From SMXQ01 sp033720855 (GTDB taxonomy: Bacteria > Pseudomonadota > Alphaproteobacteria > SMXQ01): a stretch of DNA of 64,000 nt. This document shows positions 36,888-45,653 of this stretch, piece by piece. Within the stretch, counting starts at the first letter, position 1. The number at the start of each line of letters is the position of its first letter. Below the pieces are notes generated by a model. The model saw only the letters and a program-made list of their open reading frames with translations. It had not been told where the DNA came from and did no database searches. A program made the position numbers and the translations under genes. The stretch covers positions 1 through 64,000 of the forward strand of contig JAWWBR010000003.1 of assembly GCA_033720855.1 (NCBI GenBank), read 5' to 3'.

Positions 36888-37538
36888 CTAGGTCCCTAGG
36901 ACCGCGAGATATTCCGCCGCCCGCACCCGCAGCTTGGGAGGCGCAGTCTCGTCATCGGCAAGTTTTTGGTAGATAGCCTTGGCTGCGGCAACATCGCCCC
37001 GCCGGCGATGCAGCAACGCCGTGATTTCAAGCGCGGAAAAGCGCCATGGGTTGCCCGCCTCGGTAAGGGGTTTGACGCGTTCGGCAAGGGCCTTGGGATC
37101 CGCGCGGTCGGCGGCATTAAGGGCGTAGAGCAAAAGCGCGAGATTGCGAAACAAGGGGTCGACGCCGTCGTCTTTGGCAAGGGCATCGTAGACTTCCGCA
37201 GCAGCGGCCTCGTTGCCCTGGCGCGCCAACACAGCCGCCTCCTGGAAACGCGCGAGATCGCTGTAGCCTGCGGCGCCTTCCCGGCCCAGGGCCTTAAACG
37301 CGGCCAGGGCTTCCTGGGTCTTGCCGGCGGTAACGAGCTCGATGGCGCTGACGTAGCGCAAACCGGCCTCGATGCGCTGGTTCGCCTGATACTGCCGCCA
37401 TCCGACACTCCCCGCGACGACAATCAAGACCAAAAGTGCGGCGCCGACGACGAGCCTGCCATACTTCCGCCAGAGCTCCTGGTAGCGTTCGCGTTTTAGT
37501 TCCTCGTCGACTTCTTCAATAAAATTGTCCATGGGCAC
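36888..37538 (-). CDS. YfgM-like TPR membrane protein
   Basis: A 216-residue protein with a cytosolic N-terminus (DNFIEEVDEELKRERYQELWRKYG), one membrane helix at residues ~30-47, and a periplasmic helical-repeat region. This is the TPR_21/YfgM layout; the E. coli relative associates with SecYEG and periplasmic chaperones. The context upstream of bamB and der supports the call. Repeat boundaries are weak, so TPR content is inferred. Confidence 0.85.
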   Translation of the reverse strand: MPMDNFIEEVDEELKRERYQELWRKYGRLVVGAALLVLIVVAGSVGWRQYQANQRIEAGLRYVSAIELVTAGKTQEALAAFKALGREGAAGYSDLARFQEAAVLARQGNEAAAAEVYDALAKDDGVDPLFRNLALLLYALNAADRADPKALAERVKPLTEAGNPWRFSALEITALLHRRRGDVAAAKAIYQKLADDETAPPKLRVRAAEYLAVLGT

Positions 37539-37769
37539 GCTTGCCTCGCTTTTTGCGGCGCTACCATACCCGCCCCACCCGGCGCATGCAATCGGGCCGA
37601 AGCGCCCTCGCCGGACGCCAGATCCCGGTCGAAAAGCGAGCCTTGCGAGTGACGGCGCACGGTTCTCTTGAAGGGGACATCTGACCCAGAAAAGGCGGCC
37701 TGCCCCGGAGAGCGAGAACGATAGGAGGCACCGGTCCCGCCACCGCCGCGGCCCGGCGCCTCTTGGGCG

Positions 37770-38090
37770 TTATCCGGTACGTTGGATCAAGTGATAGCCG
37801 AAATCGGTCTCGATCACGCCTGAGGTTTGGCCGATCTCCAAAGAGAACGCCGCATCCTCGAATGGGCCGACCATCTGGCCCCGGCCGAAGGTGCCGAGGT
37901 CGCCGCCACGCTGCCCCGACGGGCAATCGGAATGTTCCGCCGCCAGTCGCTCGAAATCCCCGCCTTCGGCGAGTTCGCTGGCCAATGCCTCGATTTCGGC
38001 CAACGCCTCTTCCTTGCTGCGGGTCGCGGTCGAGCGCGCCGATCCCTCATACATGAGAAGGATATGGGATGCTTGAACTTGGTCGGTCAT
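37770..38090 (-). CDS. Parvulin-type peptidyl-prolyl isomerase
   Basis: A 106-residue single-domain parvulin without a signal peptide, therefore cytosolic. It reads QASHILLMYEGS, LAAEHSDCPSGQRGGDLGTFGRGQMV, and GYHLIQRTG, with the His and Cys/Asp-like residues of the active site (SHIL, HSDCPS). Many related sequences are annotated PpiC. It lies 35 bases after guaA on the same strand; a 231-base gap without recognisable genes then separates it from the YfgM-like gene. Confidence 0.9.
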   Translation of the reverse strand: MTDQVQASHILLMYEGSARSTATRSKEEALAEIEALASELAEGGDFERLAAEHSDCPSGQRGGDLGTFGRGQMVGPFEDAAFSLEIGQTSGVIETDFGYHLIQRTG

Positions 38091-38125
38091 GGTCTCGTCC
38101 CTTTCTGGGGCCTAGGCAACAGAAC

Positions 38126-39682
38126 CTATTCCCATTCGATGGTTCCGGGGGGCTTGGAGGTTACGTCATAGACAACCCGATTGACACCCCGCACTTCATT
38201 GATGATCCGATTGGCGACGCGGCCAAGGAAATCGTGGTCAAAGGGGTAATAGTCGGCCGTCATGCCATCGGTGGACGTCACCGCACGCAACGCCAACGCA
38301 AATTCATAAGACCGTTCGTCGCCCATCACACCGACGGTACGCACCGGCAGCAGCACGGCGAACGCCTGCCAAATAGCGTCGTAAAGCCCGGCGGCGCGGA
38401 TCTCCGCCAGGTAAATGGAATCCGCCTTGCGCAAAACATCGAGTTTGTCGGCGGTGATCTCACCGGGAACGCGGATGGCGAGTCCCGGCCCCGGGAAGGG
38501 ATGGCGGCCGACCATGGTCTCTGGCAGTCCGAGTTCACGGCCCAGCGCCCGCACCTCGTCCTTGAACAATTCGCGCAAGGGCTCCACCAGGTCCAAGGCC
38601 ATCCGCTCCGGCAACCCCCCAACATTATGGTGTGACTTGATGGTGGCACTAGGCCCGCCGGACACGGAAACAGATTCGATGACGTCGGGATACAAGGTCC
38701 CTTGGGCCAGGAAATCCGCGCCACCGGCGTTCCTCGCCTCCTCCTCGAAGACATCGATGAAAGTACCGCCGATGACCTTGCGCTTGGTCTCGGGATCGGT
38801 CACGCCGGCAAGCTTCGAAAGAAAAAGATCGGCGGCATCCTTATGAATCAGGGGAATGTTGTAGTTGTCCCGGAACACCGAGACGACGTCCTCCGCCTCG
38901 CCTTCGCGCAAGAGCCCGGTATCGACGAAGACACAGACGATCTGGTCGCCAATGGCCTCATGAATCAACACCGCCGCCACCGAGGAATCGACCCCGCCGG
39001 ACACGCCGCATATCACCCGTCCATCGCCCACCTGTTCGCGAATCGCCGCAACCGAGCGGGTGCGGAACGCGCTCATTGTCCAGTCGCCTTTCAAGCCGGC
39101 AATGCGGAAAAGGAAGTTTGCTATCAGTTTTGCGCCGTCGGGGGTATGGACCACTTCCGGGTGAAACTGCAGCCCGTAAAACTTGCGCTTGACGTCTGCG
39201 ATGGCGGCGAACGGCGCGCCGTCGGTCCGGGCGATGACCTCAAAGCCCTTCGGAATGTCGATTACCCGGTCGCCGTGACTCATCCAAACCTGTTCGCGGC
39301 CGCCTTCGGCCCATACCCCCTCGAAAAGGGGCGGCGACGATACAACCTCGATGAAAGCCCGCCCGAACTCCCTGTGTTCGGCGTTTTCGACCCGTCCTCC
39401 AAGCTGGTCGACCATGGTTTGCTGGCCATAGCAGATACCCAGGACGGGCACCCCCAAGGAGAACACCTCGCGCGGCGCGCTGGGCGCCGCGCCAGCGGTA
39501 ACCGAAGCCGGACCGCCCGAGAGGATGATGGCCGCAGGCCGAAGCGCGGCAATCGCCCGTTCGGCGTCATTGAATGGCGCAATCTCGCAATAGACGCCGG
39601 CTTCCCGCACGCGTCTTGCGATAAGCTGGGTTACCTGGGAGCCGAAATCCAAGATCAAAACCGACTGGCGGGACTCGGTCAT
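38126..39682 (-). CDS. guaA: GMP synthase (glutamine-hydrolysing)
   Basis: GuaA aminates XMP to GMP. The 518-residue protein has a class I glutamine amidotransferase domain (LILDFGSQVTQLIARRVRE, nucleophile Cys in VLGICYGQQ, and HPEV), an ATP-pyrophosphatase domain with VSGGVDSSVAAVL, and a C-terminal dimerisation domain ending PPGTIEWE. The ATG at 39682 gives MTESRQSVLILDFG; the frame is open upstream into guaB but the family start decides. It follows guaB by seven bases. Confidence 0.98.
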   Translation of the reverse strand: MTESRQSVLILDFGSQVTQLIARRVREAGVYCEIAPFNDAERAIAALRPAAIILSGGPASVTAGAAPSAPREVFSLGVPVLGICYGQQTMVDQLGGRVENAEHREFGRAFIEVVSSPPLFEGVWAEGGREQVWMSHGDRVIDIPKGFEVIARTDGAPFAAIADVKRKFYGLQFHPEVVHTPDGAKLIANFLFRIAGLKGDWTMSAFRTRSVAAIREQVGDGRVICGVSGGVDSSVAAVLIHEAIGDQIVCVFVDTGLLREGEAEDVVSVFRDNYNIPLIHKDAADLFLSKLAGVTDPETKRKVIGGTFIDVFEEEARNAGGADFLAQGTLYPDVIESVSVSGGPSATIKSHHNVGGLPERMALDLVEPLRELFKDEVRALGRELGLPETMVGRHPFPGPGLAIRVPGEITADKLDVLRKADSIYLAEIRAAGLYDAIWQAFAVLLPVRTVGVMGDERSYEFALALRAVTSTDGMTADYYPFDHDFLGRVANRIINEVRGVNRVVYDVTSKPPGTIEWE

Positions 39683-39689
39683 CAGGCGT

Positions 39690-41168
39690 TCAGTCCTTGC
39701 CCCTGTAATTCGGTGTTTCTCGAGTGATATCGATGTCGTGGACGTGACTTTCCCGCAGGCCCGAACCCGTAATACGCACAAACTTGCAGTTCTTCTGCAT
39801 CTCGGCGACGGTGCCGTTTCCGGTGTATCCCATGGCCGCGGCCAGGCCGCCGATCAGTTGGTGTATGACGGTTGCAGCTGGCCCCTTGTAGGGAACCCGG
39901 CCTTCCACCCCCTCGGGAACCAGTTTCAGGGTGTCGGAGACTTCTTCCTGAAAATAGCGGTCCGCCGAGCCTCGGGCCATCGCACCCACCGAACCCATGC
40001 CGCGGTACGATTTATAGGACCTGCCCTGATACAGATAGACTTCACCCGGGCTCTCGTCGGTACCCGCCAACAGGGACCCGACCATAGCGCAATCGGCCCC
40101 CGCCGCGATCGCCTTGGCGAGGTCGCCGGAGAACTTGATGCCGCCATCGGCGATGACCGGAACGCCGCTTTTGCGGCATTCGCCGACCACGTCGAGGATC
40201 GCCGTCAGCTGCGGCATCCCGACCCCCGCGACGATACGCGTGGTGCAGATGGAGCCGGGACCGATGCCCACCTTCACCGCGTCCACCCCGGCATCGATCA
40301 ACGCCTTGGCCGCCGCCGCGGTGGCGATGTTTCCACCGATCACCTGGGCGCGATTGGAGAGCTTCTTCACCTGCTTGACCGTGTCGATCACGCCTTGGGA
40401 ATGTCCGTGCGCGGTGTCGACCACGACGACGTCCACCTCCGCATCGATCAACGCTTCGGCGCGGGCGATACCCGGGGCGCCGACGCCGGTGGCGGCGGCC
40501 ACCCGCAGCCGGCCCTTTTCGTCCTTGCAGGCATTGGGATGCAACTGGGCCTTTTCGATATCCTTGACCGTGATCAGCCCGATACAGCGATAGTCTTCAT
40601 CGACCACCAGGAGTTTTTCGATCCGATGCTGATGCAAAAGCCTTTTGGCTTCCTCCATGTCGACGCCTTCACGCACCGTCACCAGAGCGTCTTTGGTCAT
40701 CAGCTGCGCCACCGGCGTGTCGACGTCGGTGGCGAACCGAACGTCGCGATTGGTCAACACGCCGACAAGCTTGCCCGGGCTCCGGCCGTCGCCGTTGCCC
40801 TCGACCACCGGAATACCGGATATATGATGGGCAGCCATCAGGCCGAGCGCATCGCCCAGTGTCGCGTCGGGCCCGATGGTAACGGGATTGACCACCATTC
40901 CAGATTCGAATTTCTTGACCGCCCGCACCTCGTTGGACTGTGCAAGAATTTCCATGTTCTTGTGGATCACCCCTAATCCGCCGGCCTGAGCCAGGGCGAT
41001 GGCCATGTCGCTTTCGGTGACGGTGTCCATGGCCGAGGACACGAGAGGAATGTTGAGTTCTATGGAGGGCGTGAGTCTGGTCTTGGTTTCGACTTGCTTC
41101 GGCAGCACCTTCGACGCAGCTGGCTCCAGCAACACGTCGTCGAATGTCAAAGCTTCCCGGATATCCAT
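39690..41168 (-). CDS. guaB: Inosine-5'-monophosphate dehydrogenase
   Basis: GuaB oxidises IMP to XMP, the entry to guanine nucleotides. The 492-residue protein has the TIM barrel with EALTFDDVLLEPA, two CBS domains at residues ~95-205, the catalytic Cys loop GIGPGSICTTRIVAG, and GSLLAGTDESPGE. The flap Arg-Tyr motif and YKGPAATVIHQLIGGL are present. A good promoter lies 30-57 bases upstream. It heads a seven-gene-spaced run on this strand towards der. Confidence 0.98.
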   Translation of the reverse strand: MDIREALTFDDVLLEPAASKVLPKQVETKTRLTPSIELNIPLVSSAMDTVTESDMAIALAQAGGLGVIHKNMEILAQSNEVRAVKKFESGMVVNPVTIGPDATLGDALGLMAAHHISGIPVVEGNGDGRSPGKLVGVLTNRDVRFATDVDTPVAQLMTKDALVTVREGVDMEEAKRLLHQHRIEKLLVVDEDYRCIGLITVKDIEKAQLHPNACKDEKGRLRVAAATGVGAPGIARAEALIDAEVDVVVVDTAHGHSQGVIDTVKQVKKLSNRAQVIGGNIATAAAAKALIDAGVDAVKVGIGPGSICTTRIVAGVGMPQLTAILDVVGECRKSGVPVIADGGIKFSGDLAKAIAAGADCAMVGSLLAGTDESPGEVYLYQGRSYKSYRGMGSVGAMARGSADRYFQEEVSDTLKLVPEGVEGRVPYKGPAATVIHQLIGGLAAAMGYTGNGTVAEMQKNCKFVRITGSGLRESHVHDIDITRETPNYRGKD

Positions 41169-41197
41169 GCCGACCTCAGCCTTGGGGTTGGCGCGCT

Positions 41198-41225
41198 ATC
41201 ATACACATAAGCATGCCCTTGCCAA
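41198..41225 (-). promoter_or_regulatory. Probable sigma-70 promoter of guaB
   Basis: Read on the minus strand, TTGGCA (41225-41220) and TATGAT (41203-41198) are 16 bases apart, five of six matches each. Transcription would start near 41191, about 23 bases before the guaB ATG. Confidence 0.55.
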
Positions 41226-41321
41226 GCGGATTGAACCTTGGACGAGAAGGGCCCTTTTTTGTGGCTGAAAAACGACGAGAAATGCCCATATTAGGGGTGT
41301 CATGACAAAGGGGGAGCCGTA

Positions 41322-41777
41322 ATGCGCGCAGTCAAACCCACGACTTGGATCGTCATCTGTGACGGGGCCCGAGGGCGTGTCCTCGTCAATCGGGGTAAGG
41401 GGACGGGGCTGAATGAGATTTCCAATTCCGAGGACGAGGATGCCCGTACGCCAACGCGCGACCTCGGTGCGGATCGGCCCGGGCGGACATACGATTCGGG
41501 CGGCCGGGGACGACACGCCATGGTGCCGCCGGTCGACTGGCACCGGTTCGAGAAGGAGCAGTTCGCCAAGAGCATGGCCGAGATCGTCAATTCTGCAGCC
41601 CTTGAAAATCGGTTCGACCGTGTCGTTCTCGTCGCCCCGCCGCGGGTCTTGGGCGATTTGCGCCAAGCGCTGAAACCCCAGGTGAAGGAAAAGCTTGCCG
41701 GCGAAATCGGCAAGGACCTGACGCAGGTCGCGGTTCACGACCTGGGCGAACATCTCGGCGATCTGGTCAGGCTTTAG
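41322..41777 (+). CDS. Host attachment family protein
   Basis: A 151-residue soluble protein without a signal peptide, matching the family annotated as required for attachment to host cells (Host_attach, first described in Agrobacterium). The fold signature is seen in TWIVICDGARGRVLVNRG, the central HRFEKEQFAKSMAEIVNSA and LVAPPRVLGDLRQAL. The family is widespread in free-living bacteria and resembles translation-factor-like eRF1 domain 2, so the name may mislead. GGGGGAG precedes the ATG. It converges on rlmE with four overlapping bases. Confidence 0.85.
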   Translation: MRAVKPTTWIVICDGARGRVLVNRGKGTGLNEISNSEDEDARTPTRDLGADRPGRTYDSGGRGRHAMVPPVDWHRFEKEQFAKSMAEIVNSAALENRFDRVVLVAPPRVLGDLRQALKPQVKEKLAGEIGKDLTQVAVHDLGEHLGDLVRL

Positions 41778-42520
41778 GCCGCGGGGTGGGAATCCTCACG
41801 GCCGCGAAATCCCATTGCAACGACATAGATCTCGGCGGACTCCTTGCGGCTGGCGGGCGGTTTGACGTGCCGGACCGAGCGGAAATCGCGTTTCAGGGCA
41901 ACAAGAAGATCCTTTTCCGTCCCTCCCCGCAGAACCTTGCCGATGAAGGCGCCCCCTGGTTTCAGGATTTCCCGCGCAAAGGCATAGGCCGCCTCCAATA
42001 ATCCCATGATCCTGAGGTGATCGGTGCCCGCATGGCCCGTCGCCGGCGCCGCCATGTCGCTCAATACGACATCCGCTGTGCCGGCCACGACATCCCTTAT
42101 GCGATCGGCAGCGTCGGCGCACAGGAAATCCATCGTCAGATTGGCGACGCCGGCCACGGCATCCATTTCCGACAGATCGACGGCGAAGACGCGACCACCG
42201 CCGGGGCGGCCGGCCTTGACGCGGTCAGCCGCGACCTGTGACCAGCCGCCGGGTGCCGCCCCAAGATCAACCACCACCCCGCCCGGCTTCAGAAACTGGA
42301 ATCGGTCGTCCAGTTCGATCAGCTTGAAGGCCGCTCTGGAGCGATATCCCCGTCTCTGGGCCGCGGCGACATAGGGGTCGCGCAGTTGCCGGGTGAGCCA
42401 CCGGGTCGAAGATATGCGGCGGCCCTTGGCTGAACGCAGTCTTTTCGATCGGCCATCTGCGCCGCCCCTGCCCGAGGGCCGCTTCTTTCCCCCAGGCCTG
42501 GTGCCACTGGTTCGGGGCAT
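41774..42520 (-). CDS. rlmE: 23S rRNA (uridine-2'-O) methyltransferase
   Basis: RlmE (FtsJ/RrmJ) 2'-O-methylates U2552 of 23S rRNA. The 248-residue protein has a basic N-terminal extension of about 45 residues, then YRSRAAFKLIELDDRF with the catalytic Lys, the SAM motif VVDLGAAPGGWSQVA, and the D of LSDMAAPATGHAGTDHLR. The C-terminal catalytic Lys lies in IGKVLRGGTEKDL. It follows ppx by three bases; rlmE-ppx pairing is common in alphaproteobacteria. Confidence 0.95.
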   Translation of the reverse strand: MPRTSGTRPGGKKRPSGRGGADGRSKRLRSAKGRRISSTRWLTRQLRDPYVAAAQRRGYRSRAAFKLIELDDRFQFLKPGGVVVDLGAAPGGWSQVAADRVKAGRPGGGRVFAVDLSEMDAVAGVANLTMDFLCADAADRIRDVVAGTADVVLSDMAAPATGHAGTDHLRIMGLLEAAYAFAREILKPGGAFIGKVLRGGTEKDLLVALKRDFRSVRHVKPPASRKESAEIYVVAMGFRGREDSHPAA

Positions 42521-42523
42521 CTG

Positions 42524-43600
42524 CTAGGCTCCGTCCACGCCCGGCCGCGCCTCGAGCTCCATCAGGCCAAGCAGTATCCCTTCGCGCACGCCGCGATCTG
42601 CGACCCTAAGCCGGCCCACGCGCCAGGTTCGACAGATCGCCTCGAGAATGGCACAGCCGGAAACGACGAGGTCGGCGCGGGCGACGCCGACGCACGGCTC
42701 CTCGCTGCGCCCTTGGCAATCAAGCTGCATCAGGTGCCGCGTGACGGCAGCGACATCGCCGAATTCCAAGAACGACCCGTCCACCACGGAACGGTCGTAG
42801 ACCGGGAGACCAAGGTGAATCCCCGCCAGGGTGGTTACCGTCCCCGAGGTCCCGAGCATCTGGACCTCTCCTTTCTCTATGTGACCAGCGATGTCATTGC
42901 GCCTCTCGAAAGCCATGAATTCCGCGGCGATCACGCGCACGATGGTTTCGAACTGGTCCTCGTTGATCTCGCCGCCGCCTTGGATTTCCGAGAGATTGAC
43001 CACGCCTATGGGAAGCGACAGAGTCTCTATGACGGCAACACTGCCGTCACCTGGCGTCTCCACCCACATGATTTCGGTCGATCCGCCCCCGATATCGAAG
43101 ACGATGCCGTAGCGGTATCCTTCCACCAACAATGGCACGCATCCCGAAAGCGCGAGACGGGCTTCCTCTTCGGTGGTGATGATTTCGAGCTGGATGCCGG
43201 TTTGCCTGTCGATGCGGTCGAGAAACTCCTTGCAATTGGCGGCCCTGCGGCAGGCCTCGGTGGCAACGCTCCGCGCCTTGATCACGTTTTTGCGCGCCAT
43301 TTTTGAGGCGCAAACCCTGAGCGCGCTGATGGTGCGATTCATGGCCGCCTCGCCGAGGCGGCCGGTCCTCTCCAATCCCTCTCCCAGGCGGACGATGCGG
43401 GAAAACGCATCGACCACGCGAAATCCCGGTTCCTCGCGTTCCGCCACCAAAAGGCGGCAATTGTTGGTTCCGAGATCAAGAGCCGCGAAAGCGGGCATCG
43501 CCCCGCGTTTGGCGCGGTGGCTTGGCCGTTGCGGATGGTGCCTACCCTGCGCCAGTTGCTGCCGAGGCCGGCCGAGCGCTTTGGATTGATCGGTCTTCAT
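42524..43600 (-). CDS. Exopolyphosphatase / guanosine pentaphosphate phosphatase family
   Basis: A 358-residue member of the Ppx/GppA family, of the ASKHA ATPase fold. It shows AALDLGTNNCRLLVAE, FSRIVRLGEGLERTGRL, the GGGSTE-type motif IGGGSTEIMWVE, and GTSGTVTTLAGIHLGL. It hydrolyses polyphosphate or pppGpp. The ATG at 43600 adds a basic leader of 34 residues before the core; the ATG at 43498 (MPAFAALDLG) is a serious alternative. The frame stays open back through the tRNA-Gln gene, which is not coding. The length matches the short alphaproteobacterial forms. Confidence 0.9.
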   Translation of the reverse strand: MKTDQSKALGRPRQQLAQGRHHPQRPSHRAKRGAMPAFAALDLGTNNCRLLVAEREEPGFRVVDAFSRIVRLGEGLERTGRLGEAAMNRTISALRVCASKMARKNVIKARSVATEACRRAANCKEFLDRIDRQTGIQLEIITTEEEARLALSGCVPLLVEGYRYGIVFDIGGGSTEIMWVETPGDGSVAVIETLSLPIGVVNLSEIQGGGEINEDQFETIVRVIAAEFMAFERRNDIAGHIEKGEVQMLGTSGTVTTLAGIHLGLPVYDRSVVDGSFLEFGDVAAVTRHLMQLDCQGRSEEPCVGVARADLVVSGCAILEAICRTWRVGRLRVADRGVREGILLGLMELEARPGVDGA

Positions 43601-43624
43601 GACAAAGATGTTACTGAAACTTGG

Positions 43625-43685
43625 CGCTTCGGCGAAGCGGTAAGTCATCTCCCGAGCCGGAACCCCGTCCATGCCGATAGGCATG
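43625..43685. promoter_or_regulatory. Two inverted repeats in the ppx/tRNA divergent region
   Basis: CGCTTC-GGC-GAAGCG (43625-43639) and CATGCC-GATA-GGCATG (43670-43685) are perfect six-base inverted repeats just upstream of the ppx ATG. They could fold in its leader RNA or bind a regulator. No experimental precedent is claimed. Confidence 0.3.
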
Positions 43686-43697
43686 CGAAGCTTGCTC

Positions 43698-43726
43698 TTG
43701 CAACGGATCCTTAGGAAAAATATGTT
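43698..43726 (+). promoter_or_regulatory. Probable promoter of tRNA-Gln
   Basis: TTGCAA (43698-43703) and TATGTT (43721-43726) are 17 bases apart. Transcription would start near 43733, about 32 bases before the tRNA, into the G+C-rich stretch GCGGGCGCGCCCCGC, a layout compatible with stringent control. Confidence 0.45.
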
Positions 43727-43764
43727 ACAAAGCTGATTGCGGGCGCGCCCCGCACCACCCCGGG

Positions 43765-43838
43765 TGGGGGATAGTTTAACGGTAGAACGAGCGGCTCTGA
43801 CCCGCTTAGTCCTGGTTCGAATCCAGGTCCCCCAGCCA
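43765..43838 (+). tRNA. tRNA-Gln(CUG)
   Basis: A full cloverleaf can be drawn. The acceptor stem TGGGGGA pairs with TCCCCCA, followed by G and an encoded CCA. The anticodon stem AGCGG/CCGCT encloses the loop CTCTGAC with anticodon CTG. The T arm is CTGGTTCGAATCCAG. The D loop contains AACGGTAG. The anticodon reads CAG, hence glutamine. Confidence 0.97.
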
Positions 43839-43884
43839 ACTTTCATTTAGGCAAACACATTGCGGCTTGCGGCGGGTCGGCCAT

Positions 43885-43921
43885 AAAAAAAGAACCGTAG
43901 CGAGCTACGGTTCCTTTTTTT
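43885..43921. terminator. Bidirectional intrinsic terminator
   Basis: GAACCGTAG-CGAG-CTACGGTTC (43892-43913) is a perfect nine-base stem. It is followed by a run of seven T on the plus strand and preceded by a run of A, which is a T run on the minus strand. It can therefore end both the tRNA-Gln transcript and the oxidase operon, whose last stop is at 43955. Confidence 0.9.
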
Positions 43922-43954
43922 GTGGAAGCACGAGAATCGTGAGACGGCCGCGGG

Positions 43955-44284
43955 TCAGGGCGCGAAGAAAATGGTCCGCGTCAGGAACGTGTAACCCGAT
44001 TCCGAGGTCATCAGCGCGGTGAACAAAAGCACCGCGGCGGGCGGCGCAAGGATGGCGTAAATCAATGCCAGGCGCTCCCACATCATGTGCATGAAGACGG
44101 CGACGATCAGCCCCGCCTTGGCCACCATGAAAATGAGGATAAGGGTCCAACGCAGCATGCCCTGGACGTGGAAATAGTCGACCATGTACGACGCCGTGCT
44201 GAGGACGAACAGCCATCCCCAGATCTTGAAATAAACGCCAAGCGGATGTTGCTGGCCCTCAACGTGTTCGCTTTCCTGTGCCAT
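43955..44284 (-). CDS. Cytochrome c oxidase subunit IV (COX4_pro type)
   Basis: A 109-residue protein with three membrane helices, matching the prokaryotic cytochrome oxidase subunit IV family (as in CyoD and CtaF). The middle reads RWTLILIFMVAKAGLIVAVFMHMMWER, the usual helix II with its His-Met pair. It is the last gene of the oxidase operon, nine bases after the subunit III gene, and is followed by the bidirectional terminator. Confidence 0.9.
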   Translation of the reverse strand: MAQESEHVEGQQHPLGVYFKIWGWLFVLSTASYMVDYFHVQGMLRWTLILIFMVAKAGLIVAVFMHMMWERLALIYAILAPPAAVLLFTALMTSESGYTFLTRTIFFAP

Positions 44285-44293
44285 GTGATCGTC

Positions 44294-45019
44294 CTACCAA
44301 AGATAGAAAAACGCGAAGATGAAGACCCAGACCAAATCGACGAAATGCCAATACAGGCCCATGGTCTCGACGTGTTCGTAGCTGCCCCTACGGCTGGTGA
44401 AGAAACCCTTTTCGCCGCGATCGTATTCGCCCCTTATGACCTTGCGCGCCACGATCAGCAGAAACACCACGCCGACCGAAACGTGGAACCCGTGGAACCC
44501 CGTGATCATGAAGAAGGTCGAACCGAATTGTGCCGCCCCCATCGGGTTGCCCCAAGGGCGCACGCCTTCGTCGACGATCAATTTGGTCCACTCAAAGGCC
44601 TGCATGCCCACGAACGTGGCCCCGAACAGGGCCGTAACGACCAGGAGAACCGCCGTCTTGGTCCGGTCCTTTCGGTATCCGTAATTGACGGCCAAGGCCA
44701 TCGTGCCACTGCTGGTAATGAGGATGAAGGTCATGATGGCGATCAGGATCAGCGGTATCGGATCGCCCCCGAAGCTCAACGCAAAGACTTCGCTCGGGTT
44801 GGGCCAGGGCACCGTCGTCGACATCCGCACCGTCATATAGGACAGCAGGAAGCAACTGAAAATGAATGTGTCCGATAGGAGGAAGATCCACATCATGGCC
44901 TTGCCCCAGGGGACGCCCTTGAACGTCCTCTGATCCGAAGACCAATCGGCTACGAACCCTTCTAGGCCGGAGGGCCGGGGCTGGGGAGTTCCCGAATCTG
45001 TCACAGTGGCTTCAGACAT
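44294..45019 (-). CDS. Cytochrome c oxidase subunit III
   Basis: A 241-residue subunit III-family protein of the haem-copper oxidase. After a hydrophilic N-terminus come five hydrophobic helices with the family stretches WIFLLSDTFIFSCFLLSYMTVR, GTMALAVNYGYRK, MITGFHGFHVSVGVVFLL and GLYWHFVDLVWVFIFAFFYLW. I chose the ATG at 45019; the frame is open 84 bases upstream but that part overlaps the end of the neighbouring gene. It lies 16 bases after the second subunit III-like gene. Confidence 0.92.
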   Translation of the reverse strand: MSEATVTDSGTPQPRPSGLEGFVADWSSDQRTFKGVPWGKAMMWIFLLSDTFIFSCFLLSYMTVRMSTTVPWPNPSEVFALSFGGDPIPLILIAIMTFILITSSGTMALAVNYGYRKDRTKTAVLLVVTALFGATFVGMQAFEWTKLIVDEGVRPWGNPMGAAQFGSTFFMITGFHGFHVSVGVVFLLIVARKVIRGEYDRGEKGFFTSRRGSYEHVETMGLYWHFVDLVWVFIFAFFYLW

Positions 45020-45035
45020 TTGTTTTTTGTCCTCG

Positions 45036-45653
45036 TTACGTAAACAACAGCAGCCCGAACAGGACCAGCCAGACGACGAAAAGGAAGTGCCAATAGATGG
45101 CACACAAATCGATGCTTTGCCTCATATCCTCCAGAGCGGTACCGCGATACATCTTGACGAGGGCCCGGCCCAGGGCAAACAAGCCCCCCAACACGTGCAA
45201 CCCGTGAAGCGCGGTCAGCACGTAGAAAAAGGCATTGGCGGCATTAGAAGCGGCGAAATAGCCCAGCCCGATCAATTCCTGCCAAACCAAAACCTGGCCG
45301 AACAGGAAGGCAAGGGAGAACCCGCCACCGGTCAAGAGGCCTATCCTGGCATCATCGGCGCGCCCGCGACGGGCCGAAACCGTCGCCCAATGCAGGGCCG
45401 CGCTGCCGAAAACCAGCATAAGGGTATTGGGCCAGAGCAGCCAGGGCTCCGGCATGGCTTTCCAGTCGGAAAACACCATACGGTCGCTGTAGGAAATGAT
45501 GAAGAGGGAGAACAGGACCGTCGCCACCAACATGATGATGCGGAGCCCGAGGGTTGCCTTGGGCACCACGGCGATATCGTTGCCCGGCGCGGGATCGGTC
45601 TCCCCACCCGCGTCGAGCCAGGGTTTCTGCATCAATTCCCGAAAGAAATTCAC
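45036..45653 (-). CDS. Second cytochrome c oxidase subunit III-like protein
   Basis: A 205-residue protein with five predicted helices, a divergent member of the subunit III family. It keeps TALHGLHVLGGLFALGRALVK and AIYWHFLFVVWLVLFGLLLFT, the last two helices of the family. It overlaps the subunit I gene by ATGA. Operons with two subunit III-like genes are known, for example Bradyrhizobium coxMNOP as I remember it. Whether both proteins enter one complex is not shown here. Confidence 0.87.
   Translation of the reverse strand: MNFFRELMQKPWLDAGGETDPAPGNDIAVVPKATLGLRIIMLVATVLFSLFIISYSDRMVFSDWKAMPEPWLLWPNTLMLVFGSAALHWATVSARRGRADDARIGLLTGGGFSLAFLFGQVLVWQELIGLGYFAASNAANAFFYVLTALHGLHVLGGLFALGRALVKMYRGTALEDMRQSIDLCAIYWHFLFVVWLVLFGLLLFT

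Noticed and set aside
39738..40976. Long plus-strand frame of 412 codons.
   Set aside because: It is the mirror of guaB, whose catalytic motifs are intact; high G+C keeps the opposite frame open.
41248..41262. AAGGGCCCTTTTTT as an intrinsic terminator near guaB.
   Set aside because: The inverted repeat has no loop, so it cannot form a normal terminator hairpin.
43601..43846. Upstream extension of the ppx frame.
   Set aside because: It runs antisense through the tRNA-Gln gene, so it is not coding.
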